A stretch of DNA of 62,992 bases from an uncultured Bacteroidota bacterium. Its GTDB lineage: Bacteria > Bacteroidota > Bacteroidia > Flavobacteriales > Flavobacteriaceae. Positions 26,801-35,706 of the stretch are shown here, piece by piece. Under the pieces are notes generated by a model. It was not told the origin of the DNA. It did not search any database and saw only the letters and a list, made by a program, of their open reading frames with translations. The position numbers and the translations under genes were made by a program. The DNA lies in the NCBI GenBank assembly GCA_902515395.1, contig CABXUL010000007.1, positions 1-62,992 on the forward strand, in the 5' to 3' direction. Each line of letters begins with the position of its first letter. Within the stretch, counting starts at the first letter, position 1.

Positions 26801-29800
26801 CCTACTACAATCAACTCAATCCCCGGGCCCTCATTATCTTGATTTGTGAGGTTAACATCATCAATAGTAGTTCCATCCAGATCATCATATTCAGGATCTG
26901 TTGAACTTACATTTCCGGTAATAATTTTATAATCTATATTTCCATCCTTAAATGGAATTGGATCAGGAAGTCCTTCTACTGATATAATTTGAGGAATATT
27001 CCAATTGGAGGGATTAAAAGTTACTCTTTCAATTGCTAGGCTTCCCTCTGTTAAGTCACTTGAATTTAAAAAAAGTTCAACTATACCTGTGGGCTGTGAC
27101 ATAAGCTCAATAGTAAAAGAAGCTTCATCTCCATTCTCATCCGATAGATTATCGATTGTAATGATTTTAAAATCTGCAGCATTAACATCTTGAACTGTAA
27201 TAGTTACAGTCTCTCCAGTTATATTTGAAAAACACTTATCTATTGAATTAAATGAAATTTGAGAGGCTAAAACTTGATCTCCGTCTATTAGCCCATCAGT
27301 CTTTGGAGTAATAGTGATCTGTTGGTTAATATTCCAATTTACGGGTGTAAAAGTTATAGAAGTAGGAGAAAAAAGTGCTTCAGATATATCTGGGTTAGAG
27401 AAGCTAACCGTAACATCTGCTATGGGGGGGCTGTCAAGAGCGATTTGAAAAGTTGTCGGTGAATCAGTTTCAGCAATGGTAATCTCATTGTCAGATAATG
27501 TAAATGTTTTAGGGGGTAATATACTTAAGGTAGCCTCATTAGAGCTAATTGGGCTGCATAGAAAAGCTGGGTTAGCAATTTTCGCTCTATATCTAAAACT
27601 ATCAAAACTAGAATCACTAGGGGTTATTTCTAAATTATTTGAATTTGAATTTTGGTAAATAGAATTATCCGAAATATCTATCCACTCACTCCCATCATAA
27701 ACTTGCCAAGAGAAGACAGCACTTTGAACATTTGTCTCTGCCAAAATATTCAAAGTTTCACCAATACAAACGCTCTGAGACTGAGGATGAGATGTGATAT
27801 TTGATAAATCAAGAGGTTGTCCAAATTCTTGAAAATCATAAATGCCGTTATTGTCTCCATCTCTTGGGATGGTGTAACCATCATTACCTGCTACTTGACC
27901 AAGACTGTTCACGGAAACTGGAGAAATCGATAAAATACCATCGGGTGGGTTATCCATATCTGAATACCCTGCTTCAATTACATCACTACATCCATCACTA
28001 TCACTATCTAAATCATATGAATCTGGAACCCCATCGTTATCCGTATCCAAAGAATATTGATGTAATGATAAATTAAATCTAATTAAGGAAACTTCACTTG
28101 AATTATTATTTATGTGTTTCAATTTGATATTATCCATGTTTTGACCATAAAAAGCGAAAGGTGTATTTCCGTTTGGACTAGGATTAAACTTAAATCTTAT
28201 TTCATTTGCTGAATAAAGTTCTATTCCAGATTCATATATGTTATCATAATTAGTATCGATTAATAAAATATTATCAGGGTCTAAAATGGACAAGCTTTGG
28301 GTCGCTTGAGAGGTTGACAAAATAAATATTTCATTTACAATAATATCATGAAGAACTTCTGTTGAATGAGTAAACTTGAAATTAACCTTTTCGTTAAAAT
28401 CAAATTCTAAAGTATTTTCGTAATTAGGTCCTATTTGAACTAGCGATGCAATATCACCATAAACGGTTTGTTCAATAACACTATCATTTCCTGTAGATCC
28501 TGTCGTAACGTTAAATGCACCAGTAATTGTTGAAGAATCTGGGAGTGAAATAATAGGATTTGAAAAATCTGAAAGATCTAGATTGTATATCCCTGACGAT
28601 TCATGTTGGTTAAATATTCCGTCATTATCAATATCGAGATCAATATTATCATTTACTCCATCGCCATCAAAATCATCAGGACAGTTACTCACAACAGCTG
28701 GTTCAGAAAAGGCAAATGAAGTTACTCCACCACAGCTTTTTTGAGCCTTTATTTTGTAAGAACCAGGGTTTAAAGGTTGATAAGGATTAGTGTTTACTCC
28801 AAGATCAACATACCCACTACCATCATTGTACATCCAAGTAAAACTATCGTAAGCTTCTAATCCAGATCCAAATAATTCAATATTTGGAAGACACTTTTCC
28901 CCTGATAGGTTTGGAGCCCTAATCACAGTCTCTGGAGGAGAGATAAAGCCTGAATAGAATCCACCTGAAGTTGCGGCTCCATTTTGATTATAATAAGCAC
29001 AATATAGCTCACCACTAGATTCAACTGATACATTACCTCTTAAATTTTGAATGATATATGCCTTATAGTCAGCACCATTAATTGACTCTGGTCCGGTTAC
29101 ATTAACTCCTCCTGAAAAACTTGAATCATCCAGTGACATATTTGAATTATTAAAATCTGAAAAGGTTACCGTGGCTGTACTGTTAGTCACAACAGTAACA
29201 TATCCACCAAAATAAGATGTTCCTATGTATTCTATCAAGGGGATATTATTAACCTCTCCTTGGCTTTGACATGACAATGGTGGGACAAAAAACATCCCTT
29301 GGTTAGCCTCGCTTCCAAGTCCTATTCCTTGCCAAGCATAAACATTTTTAGATGAACTAACATATAGCGTTCTATTTGATCCTCCATTACTATATTCATT
29401 TCCCTCTATTAAAACATAGTCACCGGCTTTAGCTAAATTGGCAAATACAAGTGATAGATCCCCATCCAGATAAATATCAGTGTCATCTTCGTTTGCAACA
29501 ATCAAGACATTTTCCCATCCGTTAGATCCATTACCTTTTACAAAAACATACTCCATACCTATTTTATCTGCCCCAACAATTTGATCAATTCCATAATCTC
29601 TTCCACCGCCATCGTGAAAACTTCCGTTTGCAGAGCCTGAATTAACAACAATTGGCTTGTCTGAAGTTATTGATACCCCGATTAAACCATCCTGATTAAA
29701 TACCGAATCTTCAGCTTCTGCCGAGATTAGGTAGCTCTCCCCTTTACTTAAATTTGTTGTCAAGGAAAATGTTCCTGCACCAGAAGGAGTCGTAATGTTT

Positions 29801-30405
29801 TTTAATATTAATCCTTTTACCAGATTATCAAAAATTATATTTGTATTGTTTTCAGTTGCCATTATCGAAATAAAATTCAAATAATTAGCTCCACTTCCAG
29901 TGTCAGGATTTTCACTGGTAAAAGTCCCTGTCCTAAAAGAGGTCCCTAATGCAGATAATCCCTTACTAACTAAAGCTCCTGCCTGAGGGAAATTTCCTCC
30001 ATTTCGAGAAGATGCTCGAAGACGAACGGCAACATAGATAGGGGAATCAGAGGTTATAATATAACCTTTATCATCCAAAACTCTTCCTCCATAAAAATCA
30101 CTATTCACTATTGCAAAATTTGTGGAGCCCTCTCCAATATAATGGACATTTGGACTGGTGTTTGAAACAACACCAGAGATATAGCTACTAGGGAGAGAGC
30201 CAACTGGTTGAATACTATAACTCACATCAACATTAGAAGGAGTAGATATATAAATGTATTGATCTCTAGGATATGCATTTGAATTCGTCGCAGGATGAGC
30301 CGCTATCGGGGGAATGTAATGAACTTTACTAAGCTGTGCTTTAATTGAATGAAAATTGAGTAAGACTAAAAAAAGTGTAAAAGTTCTTAACTGAATTACA
30401 TTCAT
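23887..30405 (-). CDS. Giant T9SS-secreted cell-surface protein, IgGFc-binding-like head and Calx-beta-like repeats
   Basis: 2172 residues with signal peptide (hydrophobic core to about residue 23). Residues about 30-500 resemble an IgGFc-binding-type N-terminal domain (GGRVLDDKGYIITSDSPIYV, then SITSDKPIVVNSGSANGS). Thrombospondin-3-like calcium repeats (DFDGDGVNDNIDLDIDNDGI) occur near 575-600, around 790-830 and 1795-1930. An Ig-like domain (about 865-965) precedes seven repeats of 105-120 residues (about 968-1795), each with S-E-s/d-G-D, F-x-P-x-N-W-N-x-P-Q and D-G-D marks, akin to Calx-beta domains. The C-terminus (about 2078-2172; PNAFSPNNDGMNEKLEIRG to GTYFYILDLGNG) is a T9SS type B sorting domain. 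Likely an adhesin or motility-related filament. Divergent from its probable PorP/SprF partner. Confidence 0.88.
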   Translation of the reverse strand: MNVIQLRTFTLFLVLLNFHSIKAQLSKVHYIPPIAAHPATNSNAYPRDQYIYISTPSNVDVSYSIQPVGSLPSSYISGVVSNTSPNVHYIGEGSTNFAIVNSDFYGGRVLDDKGYIITSDSPIYVAVRLRASSRNGGNFPQAGALVSKGLSALGTSFRTGTFTSENPDTGSGANYLNFISIMATENNTNIIFDNLVKGLILKNITTPSGAGTFSLTTNLSKGESYLISAEAEDSVFNQDGLIGVSITSDKPIVVNSGSANGSFHDGGGRDYGIDQIVGADKIGMEYVFVKGNGSNGWENVLIVANEDDTDIYLDGDLSLVFANLAKAGDYVLIEGNEYSNGGSNRTLYVSSSKNVYAWQGIGLGSEANQGMFFVPPLSCQSQGEVNNIPLIEYIGTSYFGGYVTVVTNSTATVTFSDFNNSNMSLDDSSFSGGVNVTGPESINGADYKAYIIQNLRGNVSVESSGELYCAYYNQNGAATSGGFYSGFISPPETVIRAPNLSGEKCLPNIELFGSGLEAYDSFTWMYNDGSGYVDLGVNTNPYQPLNPGSYKIKAQKSCGGVTSFAFSEPAVVSNCPDDFDGDGVNDNIDLDIDNDGIFNQHESSGIYNLDLSDFSNPIISLPDSSTITGAFNVTTGSTGNDSVIEQTVYGDIASLVQIGPNYENTLEFDFNEKVNFKFTHSTEVLHDIIVNEIFILSTSQATQSLSILDPDNILLIDTNYDNIYESGIELYSANEIRFKFNPSPNGNTPFAFYGQNMDNIKLKHINNNSSEVSLIRFNLSLHQYSLDTDNDGVPDSYDLDSDSDGCSDVIEAGYSDMDNPPDGILSISPVSVNSLGQVAGNDGYTIPRDGDNNGIYDFQEFGQPLDLSNITSHPQSQSVCIGETLNILAETNVQSAVFSWQVYDGSEWIDISDNSIYQNSNSNNLEITPSDSSFDSFRYRAKIANPAFLCSPISSNEATLSILPPKTFTLSDNEITIAETDSPTTFQIALDSPPIADVTVSFSNPDISEALFSPTSITFTPVNWNINQQITITPKTDGLIDGDQVLASQISFNSIDKCFSNITGETVTITVQDVNAADFKIITIDNLSDENGDEASFTIELMSQPTGIVELFLNSSDLTEGSLAIERVTFNPSNWNIPQIISVEGLPDPIPFKDGNIDYKIITGNVSSTDPEYDDLDGTTIDDVNLTNQDNEGPGIELIVVGGVQNTNESGKSFDVQFNLLSRPLDGGSVNFSLQISGDQDEVSLSSTEITILNENWNKPFNNQITISGLDDELIDGDIFLVLETGNPVSSDIVYDSLDEFDIADLIFRNLDNDQAGFSLGSISNNLSEDENIANFFVRLDIEPNQDVYLNLSSNDPSEVKVDPQYQELHFTPLNWNIPQTVIVRGVDDSFIDGDQLTQISVGVKENSDPNFISEPNQSVDVVNIDNDNAEIILTLIDPLTSEDGDKGNFTVQLGAPPISEVHLVFSSSNIDEGVVSETFTFSSLNWDQPQEVAVTGMDELIPIADGAVNYQVYISSIISSDQYYNQLNPYDIAPLNFINQDNDFASVFINLIENDFTSSESGDQVKIEFSLNSKPIEDASVTIPISLFENEDEIELPKNEIIIENQNWDKPESNLIILTGLDDVILDGDQSINFITGDPKSNDINYDSLNASSVANLILQNQDNDFAGLVLSGDVKPLGTNPEGSNISNYELTKSTSESGDTVNFKVKLTVQPSSDVTFFSTSGDITEVGVIENKITFTPENWNVDQEITIYGIDDILYDGDIKTNLFLSVDTFTSDINYKKIEDIIIQLTNLENDIDLDGDGLHHYFDNCPEIFNPNQEDLDLDGIGDFCDQDIDGDGVTNQQEEIDQTDPYENCDFIFNSITLNITSPMDCDNDGVTDEIDLDDDNDGILDILETDADFDQNGKVNRLDLDSDGDGCYDVSEAGFLDPDKDGLLGTSPVIVDEFGKVISAEGYLSPNDLNNSSEYDFLELPQAIEITKQPLQLMVVFVGKDLNINIEVNTEDNITIQWQILDPEVNSLWVDLEESDLFRGVKTKSLMIIDPDETTVKLKFRAKISSIAYKCEPLIFSDETSFDYQPLEIPNAFSPNNDGMNEKLEIRGLGKFPNHKLTIYSRWETVIIQEAPYKNDWGGEQRLGYPKNNGGDLPEGTYFYILDLGNGQSTFKGFIYLKR

Positions 30406-30536
30406 AATAAAATTTATTATTTACTATTGAAGCTATTAAAGATAGAACGTAAAGTTATTTATTAAAATAACATTTCAAAATATAATCAAGTGATCTGTCC
30501 TATTTTAATTCATATGTCAAATTATTAATATATTTA

Positions 30537-31478
30537 ATGTTTGTGAAAATACAGTTAAAATCTATTGTTTGCTACTTATTTTGTCTCCATTTAATTCAAG
30601 TTAATGGGCAACAAGAAGTTATTTTTTCTCAATATATGTTTAACCACCAAAGTCTTAATCCTGGTTATGCTGGATCTAAGGAATACACTAATTTCACAAT
30701 TCTTCACCGAAGTCAATGGTTAAATTTTGATGGTGCTCCAGAATCACAAGCTTTTACCTTTAACCACAAAATGACTTCAAAAAATATTGGTTTTGGATTG
30801 AGCGGAGTAAATGATAAAATAGGTCCAATGACTAGTTCAAGAGTAGCACTAGACCTAGCATATCACTTAGCTTTAGAAAAAGCTTTTTTGTCAATTGGAA
30901 TCAAGTTAGGTGTTGTCAATTATAATTTTGATCAGTCAATTATTCGCACCACAGATGTTGGTGATAATTCATTTATTTTTGAGGGGGAGGGAGAGTTCAA
31001 GTCTAATATTGGATTTGGAATGTATTACCATAGACCAAAATGGTATGCAGGACTTTCAATTCCCTGGTTTATTGAAAATGAAAGTTTTAACATACAAAGA
31101 CATTATTATGGTATATTTGGAGGCATAGTGAATTTATCAGAAGGGTTGAAATTAAAGCCCAGTATACTAATAAAATATACAGCTGGAGCTCCTTTTGGAT
31201 ATGATTTAAGTACAATTATGTTATTCAAAAACACTTTTTGGATCGGACCACAACTAAGGTCTACTTTTACAGGTGTACTACCTCGATCAAAATTTGGAGG
31301 TGGTTTCGGAATAATCTCAGGAATTCATTTGAATAAAACGGTTTCATTGGGCTATTCCTTCAATACCTCATCCCTTGGTAAATATATCAATGTAAACCAC
31401 TCGACTCATGAATTAATGATGCGATTTGATTTGATCCCTACGATTAAAAATATTCTTCGTTCACCCAGAATATTCTAA
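30537..31478 (+). CDS. PorP/SprF-family outer-membrane protein (first copy)
   Basis: 313 residues; signal peptide ends near VNGQQ. Family signatures: FSQYMFNHQSLNPGYAGSKE (about 31-50), a region similar to LHRSQWLNFDGAPES, and GFGLSGVNDKIGPMTSSR. The rest is a beta-barrel ending with MMRFDLIPT and a terminal SPRIF. PorP/SprF proteins are partners needed for secretion or attachment of T9SS type B substrates such as SprB. The gene is divergent from the giant adhesin gene (131 bases between starts) and its stop overlaps the OmpA-family start by one base, so the three form one module. Confidence 0.92.
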   Translation: MFVKIQLKSIVCYLFCLHLIQVNGQQEVIFSQYMFNHQSLNPGYAGSKEYTNFTILHRSQWLNFDGAPESQAFTFNHKMTSKNIGFGLSGVNDKIGPMTSSRVALDLAYHLALEKAFLSIGIKLGVVNYNFDQSIIRTTDVGDNSFIFEGEGEFKSNIGFGMYYHRPKWYAGLSIPWFIENESFNIQRHYYGIFGGIVNLSEGLKLKPSILIKYTAGAPFGYDLSTIMLFKNTFWIGPQLRSTFTGVLPRSKFGGGFGIISGIHLNKTVSLGYSFNTSSLGKYINVNHSTHELMMRFDLIPTIKNILRSPRIF

Positions 31479-33613
31479 TGATGAAAAAAGGTTTTTTATT
31501 TTTAGGGCTATTTGTTTTTTGTGGAATGTTTGGTCAAAGCAATTTACAGATTAATCGAACAATTGAATGGGCCAACTATTATTTTATAAATGAAAATTAT
31601 AAAACCGCAATCGCAAAATATTTAAGCCTTAATGATAACATCCCTCAAGATGCTAGACGTAATTTTGCCAAGTCTTATGCTATGATTGGGAATTTAAAAA
31701 AAGCCGAAAAGACCCTTCGACCTATAGTCGATTCAAATGAAGCATTAGTTCTTGACTATTATCACTTTGCAAGCTATATAACTGAAAATGAAAGTTTGAA
31801 AAATGAATATAGACAGAAAGCTCTTAGATTACCAATAGCAGATATGATCTTTGAACCATATATGGATATGGAAAGTCCCTATAAATTAATAAATCTAAAT
31901 ATTAATACAACAGAATCTGAATTTGGAGCATATTTACTTGAAAATAAAGATGAAACGCGACTTATTTACGCCAAAAAACAATCTGAAAAATACAATCAAG
32001 GATTAAAAAAAAGAATAAAATCTAATTCTGATATTTATAACCTCTACCATGCAAAATTTAATTACAGGGATATTAAAGTTGACGAAGAAACTCCTTTTCC
32101 TGAAGGGATAAATTCTGTTTTCCAAGATGGACCAGCCAGTTGGGATGAATTAAACAATCAATTTTATTTTACAAGAAGTTCTGGAAATTACGAAAAAGAA
32201 GAACTTATTCAACTAGACTTATACTCGATGAATTATAGTGAAATCGGTGAAAAAACTGCAAGTCCTCTATCCATAAATTTGAATGGCTACTCAACTTTAC
32301 ATCCTGCCGTAAGTTCAAATAATAGAAGATTGTATTTTTCAAGTGATAGGCCAGGAGGTTATGGAGGAATGGATTTGTATTATGCTGCCATTTTACCAAA
32401 TAACAGCTTAGGAGTACCTGTTAATTTAGGGCCAGACATTAATACCCCAGCAGACGAAATTTTCCCGTTTGTTTATGATGAAAAGTTTCTTTTTTACAGC
32501 GCCAAAAGTAATGCAGGTAAAATGAATCTAAAACTTGCGATTAATTCTGTTGATATTCGATGGCATGTTAGAAATTTACCAAATCCTTTTAATGGTAATA
32601 ATGATGATTTTTCTTTCCATCTAAATAATGGATTGGACTATGGTTTTCTAAGTTCTAACCGCCCAAATGGAAAAGGAGATGATGATTTGTATGTATTTCG
32701 TTTTACTCCCAAAATTGAGGGTTTACCAGATAAATATACTTATAGCCCCACGGACACCTTAATCGTTAGTACAAATGGTGTTTTGGTTAATGATGAGAAA
32801 CAACTTTTTGCAAATGACCCATTAACTGCTTTATTTCAGAAGAAAATTGAATTGAATCAAAACGTAAAACATGGAAAAATTAAACTTAATTCTAATGGAT
32901 CATTTTTATATAAAAATAATACTCCACTAAAAGAAATTGATTCATTTTCTTATGTTATTAATAGTAAATATGGAAAGTCAAACCCTGTAAAAGTTATTCT
33001 TGACAGATCTACCATTTCTTTAGATAAACTTCCTGAAAATTTACAACAAACCTTCCTCCCTATATACTACAATTATAACGACTCAGATCTGCTATTAAAT
33101 TATAAAAATCGTGTAGATGCTGTTGCTTTAGCAATGGTTCAAAACCCGCAATTAGTTGTCGAGGTTAGTTCCTATTCTGATTGTAGAGGAAAAAGAAAAT
33201 ATAATCTAGAGTTGTCAGAACAGAGAAACCAGACAATTATAAATTACGTTAAAAATGCTATTGAGAAGCCTGAAAGAGTTTTTGGTAAAGGATACGGAGA
33301 AGATCGTATTGAAGGAAATGATACAAAAGATTATTTAATTTTAGGGGGTACTTTTGAATCATTAAAGCTCGCTGAAAAAAGGAAAAAAGAGTTTATATCT
33401 AATGGAAATAATGCAGAAATAAAAGTAAATATTGATGGTTTATATCAAATAATAATGGGTCAAGCTAATACAGCTTTTGAGGCAAAAAAAATATATAATA
33501 AGCTAAAAAATGAAGGCATTGAAACTTGGGTAAGTCGATGTGAATGTTGTAATTTAACTGAGGATCAGCATAAGCTTAACAGAAAAACTGAGTTTAAAAT
33601 TATTCGATATTAA
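31478..33613 (+). CDS. OmpA-family protein with PD40 repeats and a SPOR-like insertion in the OmpA domain
   Basis: 711 residues, lipid- or signal-anchored (MMKKGFLFLGLFVFCGMFGQ). TPR-like helices about 20-115; PD40/WD40-like blades about 225-400 (RRLYFSSDRPGGYGGMDLYY); a cadherin/VCBS-like Ig domain about 418-510 (VLVNDE, NSNGSFLYKN, DSFSYVINS); OmpA domain from about 521 with YSDCRGKRKYNLELSEQR (the usual HTD replaced by YSD) and GKGYGED. Between GYGED and the closing CNLTEDQHKLNRKTEF lies a SPOR-like unit (about 617-684) running YLILGGTF through GLYQIIMGQANTAFEA to IETWVSR. OmpA and SPOR both bind peptidoglycan. Coupled to PorP/SprF; expected to anchor the surface machinery to the wall. Confidence 0.88.
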   Translation: MMKKGFLFLGLFVFCGMFGQSNLQINRTIEWANYYFINENYKTAIAKYLSLNDNIPQDARRNFAKSYAMIGNLKKAEKTLRPIVDSNEALVLDYYHFASYITENESLKNEYRQKALRLPIADMIFEPYMDMESPYKLINLNINTTESEFGAYLLENKDETRLIYAKKQSEKYNQGLKKRIKSNSDIYNLYHAKFNYRDIKVDEETPFPEGINSVFQDGPASWDELNNQFYFTRSSGNYEKEELIQLDLYSMNYSEIGEKTASPLSINLNGYSTLHPAVSSNNRRLYFSSDRPGGYGGMDLYYAAILPNNSLGVPVNLGPDINTPADEIFPFVYDEKFLFYSAKSNAGKMNLKLAINSVDIRWHVRNLPNPFNGNNDDFSFHLNNGLDYGFLSSNRPNGKGDDDLYVFRFTPKIEGLPDKYTYSPTDTLIVSTNGVLVNDEKQLFANDPLTALFQKKIELNQNVKHGKIKLNSNGSFLYKNNTPLKEIDSFSYVINSKYGKSNPVKVILDRSTISLDKLPENLQQTFLPIYYNYNDSDLLLNYKNRVDAVALAMVQNPQLVVEVSSYSDCRGKRKYNLELSEQRNQTIINYVKNAIEKPERVFGKGYGEDRIEGNDTKDYLILGGTFESLKLAEKRKKEFISNGNNAEIKVNIDGLYQIIMGQANTAFEAKKIYNKLKNEGIETWVSRCECCNLTEDQHKLNRKTEFKIIRY

Positions 33614-33663
33614 AAGATGGATTTGTCTTTTTTATTTAATAATTTTATGAGATAATTAACCAT

Positions 33664-34458
33664 ATGAAATTTGCAAATAAATTTTTTATATTATCATTGA
33701 TATTACTATTTACTTATTGCAGTAAAAGCGATTCAAATGAGGATTCATCTTCAAATTCACAAGAAAGTTCCGAATCAACTACAGATAATAATTCAAATGT
33801 TGTTGATGAAGGGGTCCCTGAAGTTTTTAAAAAAATATATGCAGCATCTCGAGTTTATTTGGATGGAAATAATGTAGTTATAGAAGTTGATGGTGCTCCT
33901 GACCATAAAAGTCCCTATTACTCGAAAAGTCATCAATTATATGAGCCTTACAGCGGAAGTAATACCAACTTTAACCAAAATCCAAATTCAATTAAAACAT
34001 TTGATTTCAAATTTAAAATTCCCCTCAATCCTAAAGAAGCGTCTAATAAAGTCTCAACTCAATTGGGTTCAATAGGAGTATCTCTTAATGGTGTAGCTTT
34101 TTACAATCAATATGCAGGCCCCAATAATCAGCCTTTAACAAATGAAATTAATTCATTTGACCAATATGCAGGTCATCCCCAAAATCAAGGTGTTTATCAT
34201 TATCACCTCGAACCAACTTACCTAACCTCAAATAAAGGTCAAGATGCACTATTAGGATTTTTATTAGATGGATTTCCAGTTTATGGTCCATATGAAAATG
34301 ACGTAAAAATTACAAATGAAAATCTTGACGAATACCATGGCCATAGCCATATTACAGCTGATTATCCAAATGGTATTTATCATTATCATATTACTGACAC
34401 TGACCCCTACATAAATGGAAATGGATATTATGGTTCCCCTGGAACAGTATCTCAATAG
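33664..34458 (+). CDS. YHYH-domain lipoprotein
   Basis: 264 residues with lipobox LLFTYC (Cys 19) and a serine/asparagine-rich linker to about 50. The YHYH domain is plain: GHPQNQGVYHYHLEPTYL, LLGFLLDGFPVYGPYE and YPNGIYHYHITDTDPY. The family is of unknown biochemical role; the paired YHYH motifs could bind metal. The downstream MORN-like lipoprotein gene starts inside its last 44 bases, and a SCO1 gene follows, suggesting a shared envelope or copper-related job (inference). A weak hairpin with T6 lies between the preceding OmpA gene and this one (about 33613-33635). Confidence 0.85.
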   Translation: MKFANKFFILSLILLFTYCSKSDSNEDSSSNSQESSESTTDNNSNVVDEGVPEVFKKIYAASRVYLDGNNVVIEVDGAPDHKSPYYSKSHQLYEPYSGSNTNFNQNPNSIKTFDFKFKIPLNPKEASNKVSTQLGSIGVSLNGVAFYNQYAGPNNQPLTNEINSFDQYAGHPQNQGVYHYHLEPTYLTSNKGQDALLGFLLDGFPVYGPYENDVKITNENLDEYHGHSHITADYPNGIYHYHITDTDPYINGNGYYGSPGTVSQ

Positions 34459-35008
34459 GTGCTATGCCCTTTTACTGCTATTTTTTTTTGGTTGCATAGA
34501 TTTAGATTCAAAAGAAGTAATGTCTTTTAATGTCCAAATCTTAAATTTCCATTCAAAAAATGGGATCTTTTTCAAAAATAAAACTCCGTTTACAGGTAGG
34601 GTATTTAAACTACACGAAAATGGTCTAGATACTGTTTATATAAGATCATATTTAAAAGGAATCAAGAATGGTCAATTTGTAAGATTTTATACAAAAAATA
34701 GAATATTTGAAAAAAGAAATTATATAAACGGGAAAAAAGAGGGTATTCATATTGGATATTGGGAAGATGGTAGCTTGGCGTTTGAATATAATTTAAAAAA
34801 TGATGAATATAATGGAAGTCTAAAAGAATGGAATCGAAAAGGGCAAATTATAAAATCTTTTAATTATGTCAATGGATATGAAAACGGAAGTCAAAAATTG
34901 TGGTTTAATAATGGAGAAGTAAAATCAAATTACGTGATTAAAAATAATCGTCGTTATGGATTGTTAGGAACTAAAAATTGTATTAATGTATCAGACAGTA
35001 TTCAATAG
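34415..35008 (+). CDS. MORN-repeat lipoprotein
   Basis: 197 residues from the first ATG; an ATG at 34430 is equally possible and leaves a cleaner lipoprotein signal ending LLLLFFFGC. Repeats of the MORN/YwqK type follow: GIKNGQFVRFYTKNR, NYINGKKEGIHIGYWEDGS, NDEYNGSLKEWNRKGQ, NGYENGSQKLWFNNGE. Each repeat is about 22-24 residues with a G-x-W or G-x-Y core. Repeats like these occur in bacterial envelope proteins of unknown role. It overlaps the YHYH gene at its start and the SCO1 gene by 23 bases at its end, which argues for translational coupling of all three. Confidence 0.78.
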   Translation: MEMDIMVPLEQYLNRCYALLLLFFFGCIDLDSKEVMSFNVQILNFHSKNGIFFKNKTPFTGRVFKLHENGLDTVYIRSYLKGIKNGQFVRFYTKNRIFEKRNYINGKKEGIHIGYWEDGSLAFEYNLKNDEYNGSLKEWNRKGQIIKSFNYVNGYENGSQKLWFNNGEVKSNYVIKNNRRYGLLGTKNCINVSDSIQ

Positions 35009-35660
35009 TATAATTTTGCTAACCTTTTTTTGTAACTGTAATAATCAACCTGGCTACTTACCATATTATAACACCCCAGATTTCTCACCATATTTTCTTA
35101 AAAGGTCCAATGAAATCAAAAGTATAATTTCCCATAAAATTGGAAACTTTGAGGCGAAAAGTCATCAAATAAATAATTTTTCTAATGAGGATTTAAAAGG
35201 TAAAGTTCATATTGCGAATTTTATGTTTACAAGCTGCACAAGCATATGCCCAATCATGACTAATAATTTAAAAATAGTTTCAGAAGCCTTTAAAAATCAT
35301 CCTGAATTTTTAATGATATCCTTCTCTGTAACGCCATGGATAGATTCAATACCAAAACTTCAGTCGTTTGCAAAAAGTTACGGTATAACGGCTAAAAACT
35401 GGCACCTACTGACTGGTAAAAAAAGTGAAATTTATAAACTTGCAAGAAAATCCTATTTTGCTGAAAAAAATTTGGGCTTCACAAAGGATAGTAGCGAATT
35501 TCTCCATACCGAACACGTAGTTTTAGTTGATAAAAAATTACGTTTAAGGGGGATCTACAATGCTACCCTAAAACTTGAAATGAAACAGCTTAAAGAGGAT
35601 ATTGCTTTACTGATTAAAAATAAAAAACCCTCTACATTAGAACATGAGAAGGTTTTTTAA
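34986..35660 (+). CDS. SCO1/SenC-family copper protein
   Basis: 224 residues, thioredoxin fold, with an N-terminal signal or lipoprotein sequence (ILLTFFC). Copper ligands are intact: FTSCTSICP (C84, C88; CxxxC) and the histidine in FLHTEHVVLVD (H174). SCO proteins deliver copper to the CuA site of cytochrome c oxidase or act as periplasmic thiol reductases. Third gene of an overlapping trio with YHYH and MORN proteins. An intrinsic terminator hairpin overlaps the end of the coding sequence. Confidence 0.9.
   Translation: MYQTVFNSIILLTFFCNCNNQPGYLPYYNTPDFSPYFLKRSNEIKSIISHKIGNFEAKSHQINNFSNEDLKGKVHIANFMFTSCTSICPIMTNNLKIVSEAFKNHPEFLMISFSVTPWIDSIPKLQSFAKSYGITAKNWHLLTGKKSEIYKLARKSYFAEKNLGFTKDSSEFLHTEHVVLVDKKLRLRGIYNATLKLEMKQLKEDIALLIKNKKPSTLEHEKVF
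35622..35658 (+). terminator. Intrinsic terminator overlapping the SCO1 stop codon
   Basis: AAAAAACCCTCT (35622-35633) and AGAAGGTTTTTT (35647-35658) pair with a single mismatch and end in T6. It closes the YHYH-MORN-SCO1 operon. Confidence 0.7.
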
Positions 35661-35677
35661 ACTGGTTTATGGTTAAT
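35655..35677 (+). repeat. Copy A of a 23-base recurring element
   Basis: TTTTAAACTGG followed by TTTATGGTTAAT. It matches copy B at 36219-36241 at 22 of 23 positions; the two copies flank the HxlR gene in the same orientation. A third related copy lies at 51042-51062. No hairpin follows this copy. Confidence 0.7.
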
Positions 35678-35706
35678 TGTTAAATCAAAGTAAGATAAAA
35701 TAAACA

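Noticed and set aside
23887-30405. Repeated patterns considered as a CRISPR or satellite array
   Set aside because: The periodicity is about 315-360 bases, diverged at DNA level, and stays in frame within one protein, so these are protein-domain repeats.
33613-33635. AAAAGA/TCTTTT hairpin with T6 after the OmpA-family gene as a terminator
   Set aside because: The stem is only six weak A/T-rich pairs; termination here is possible but not supported enough to list.
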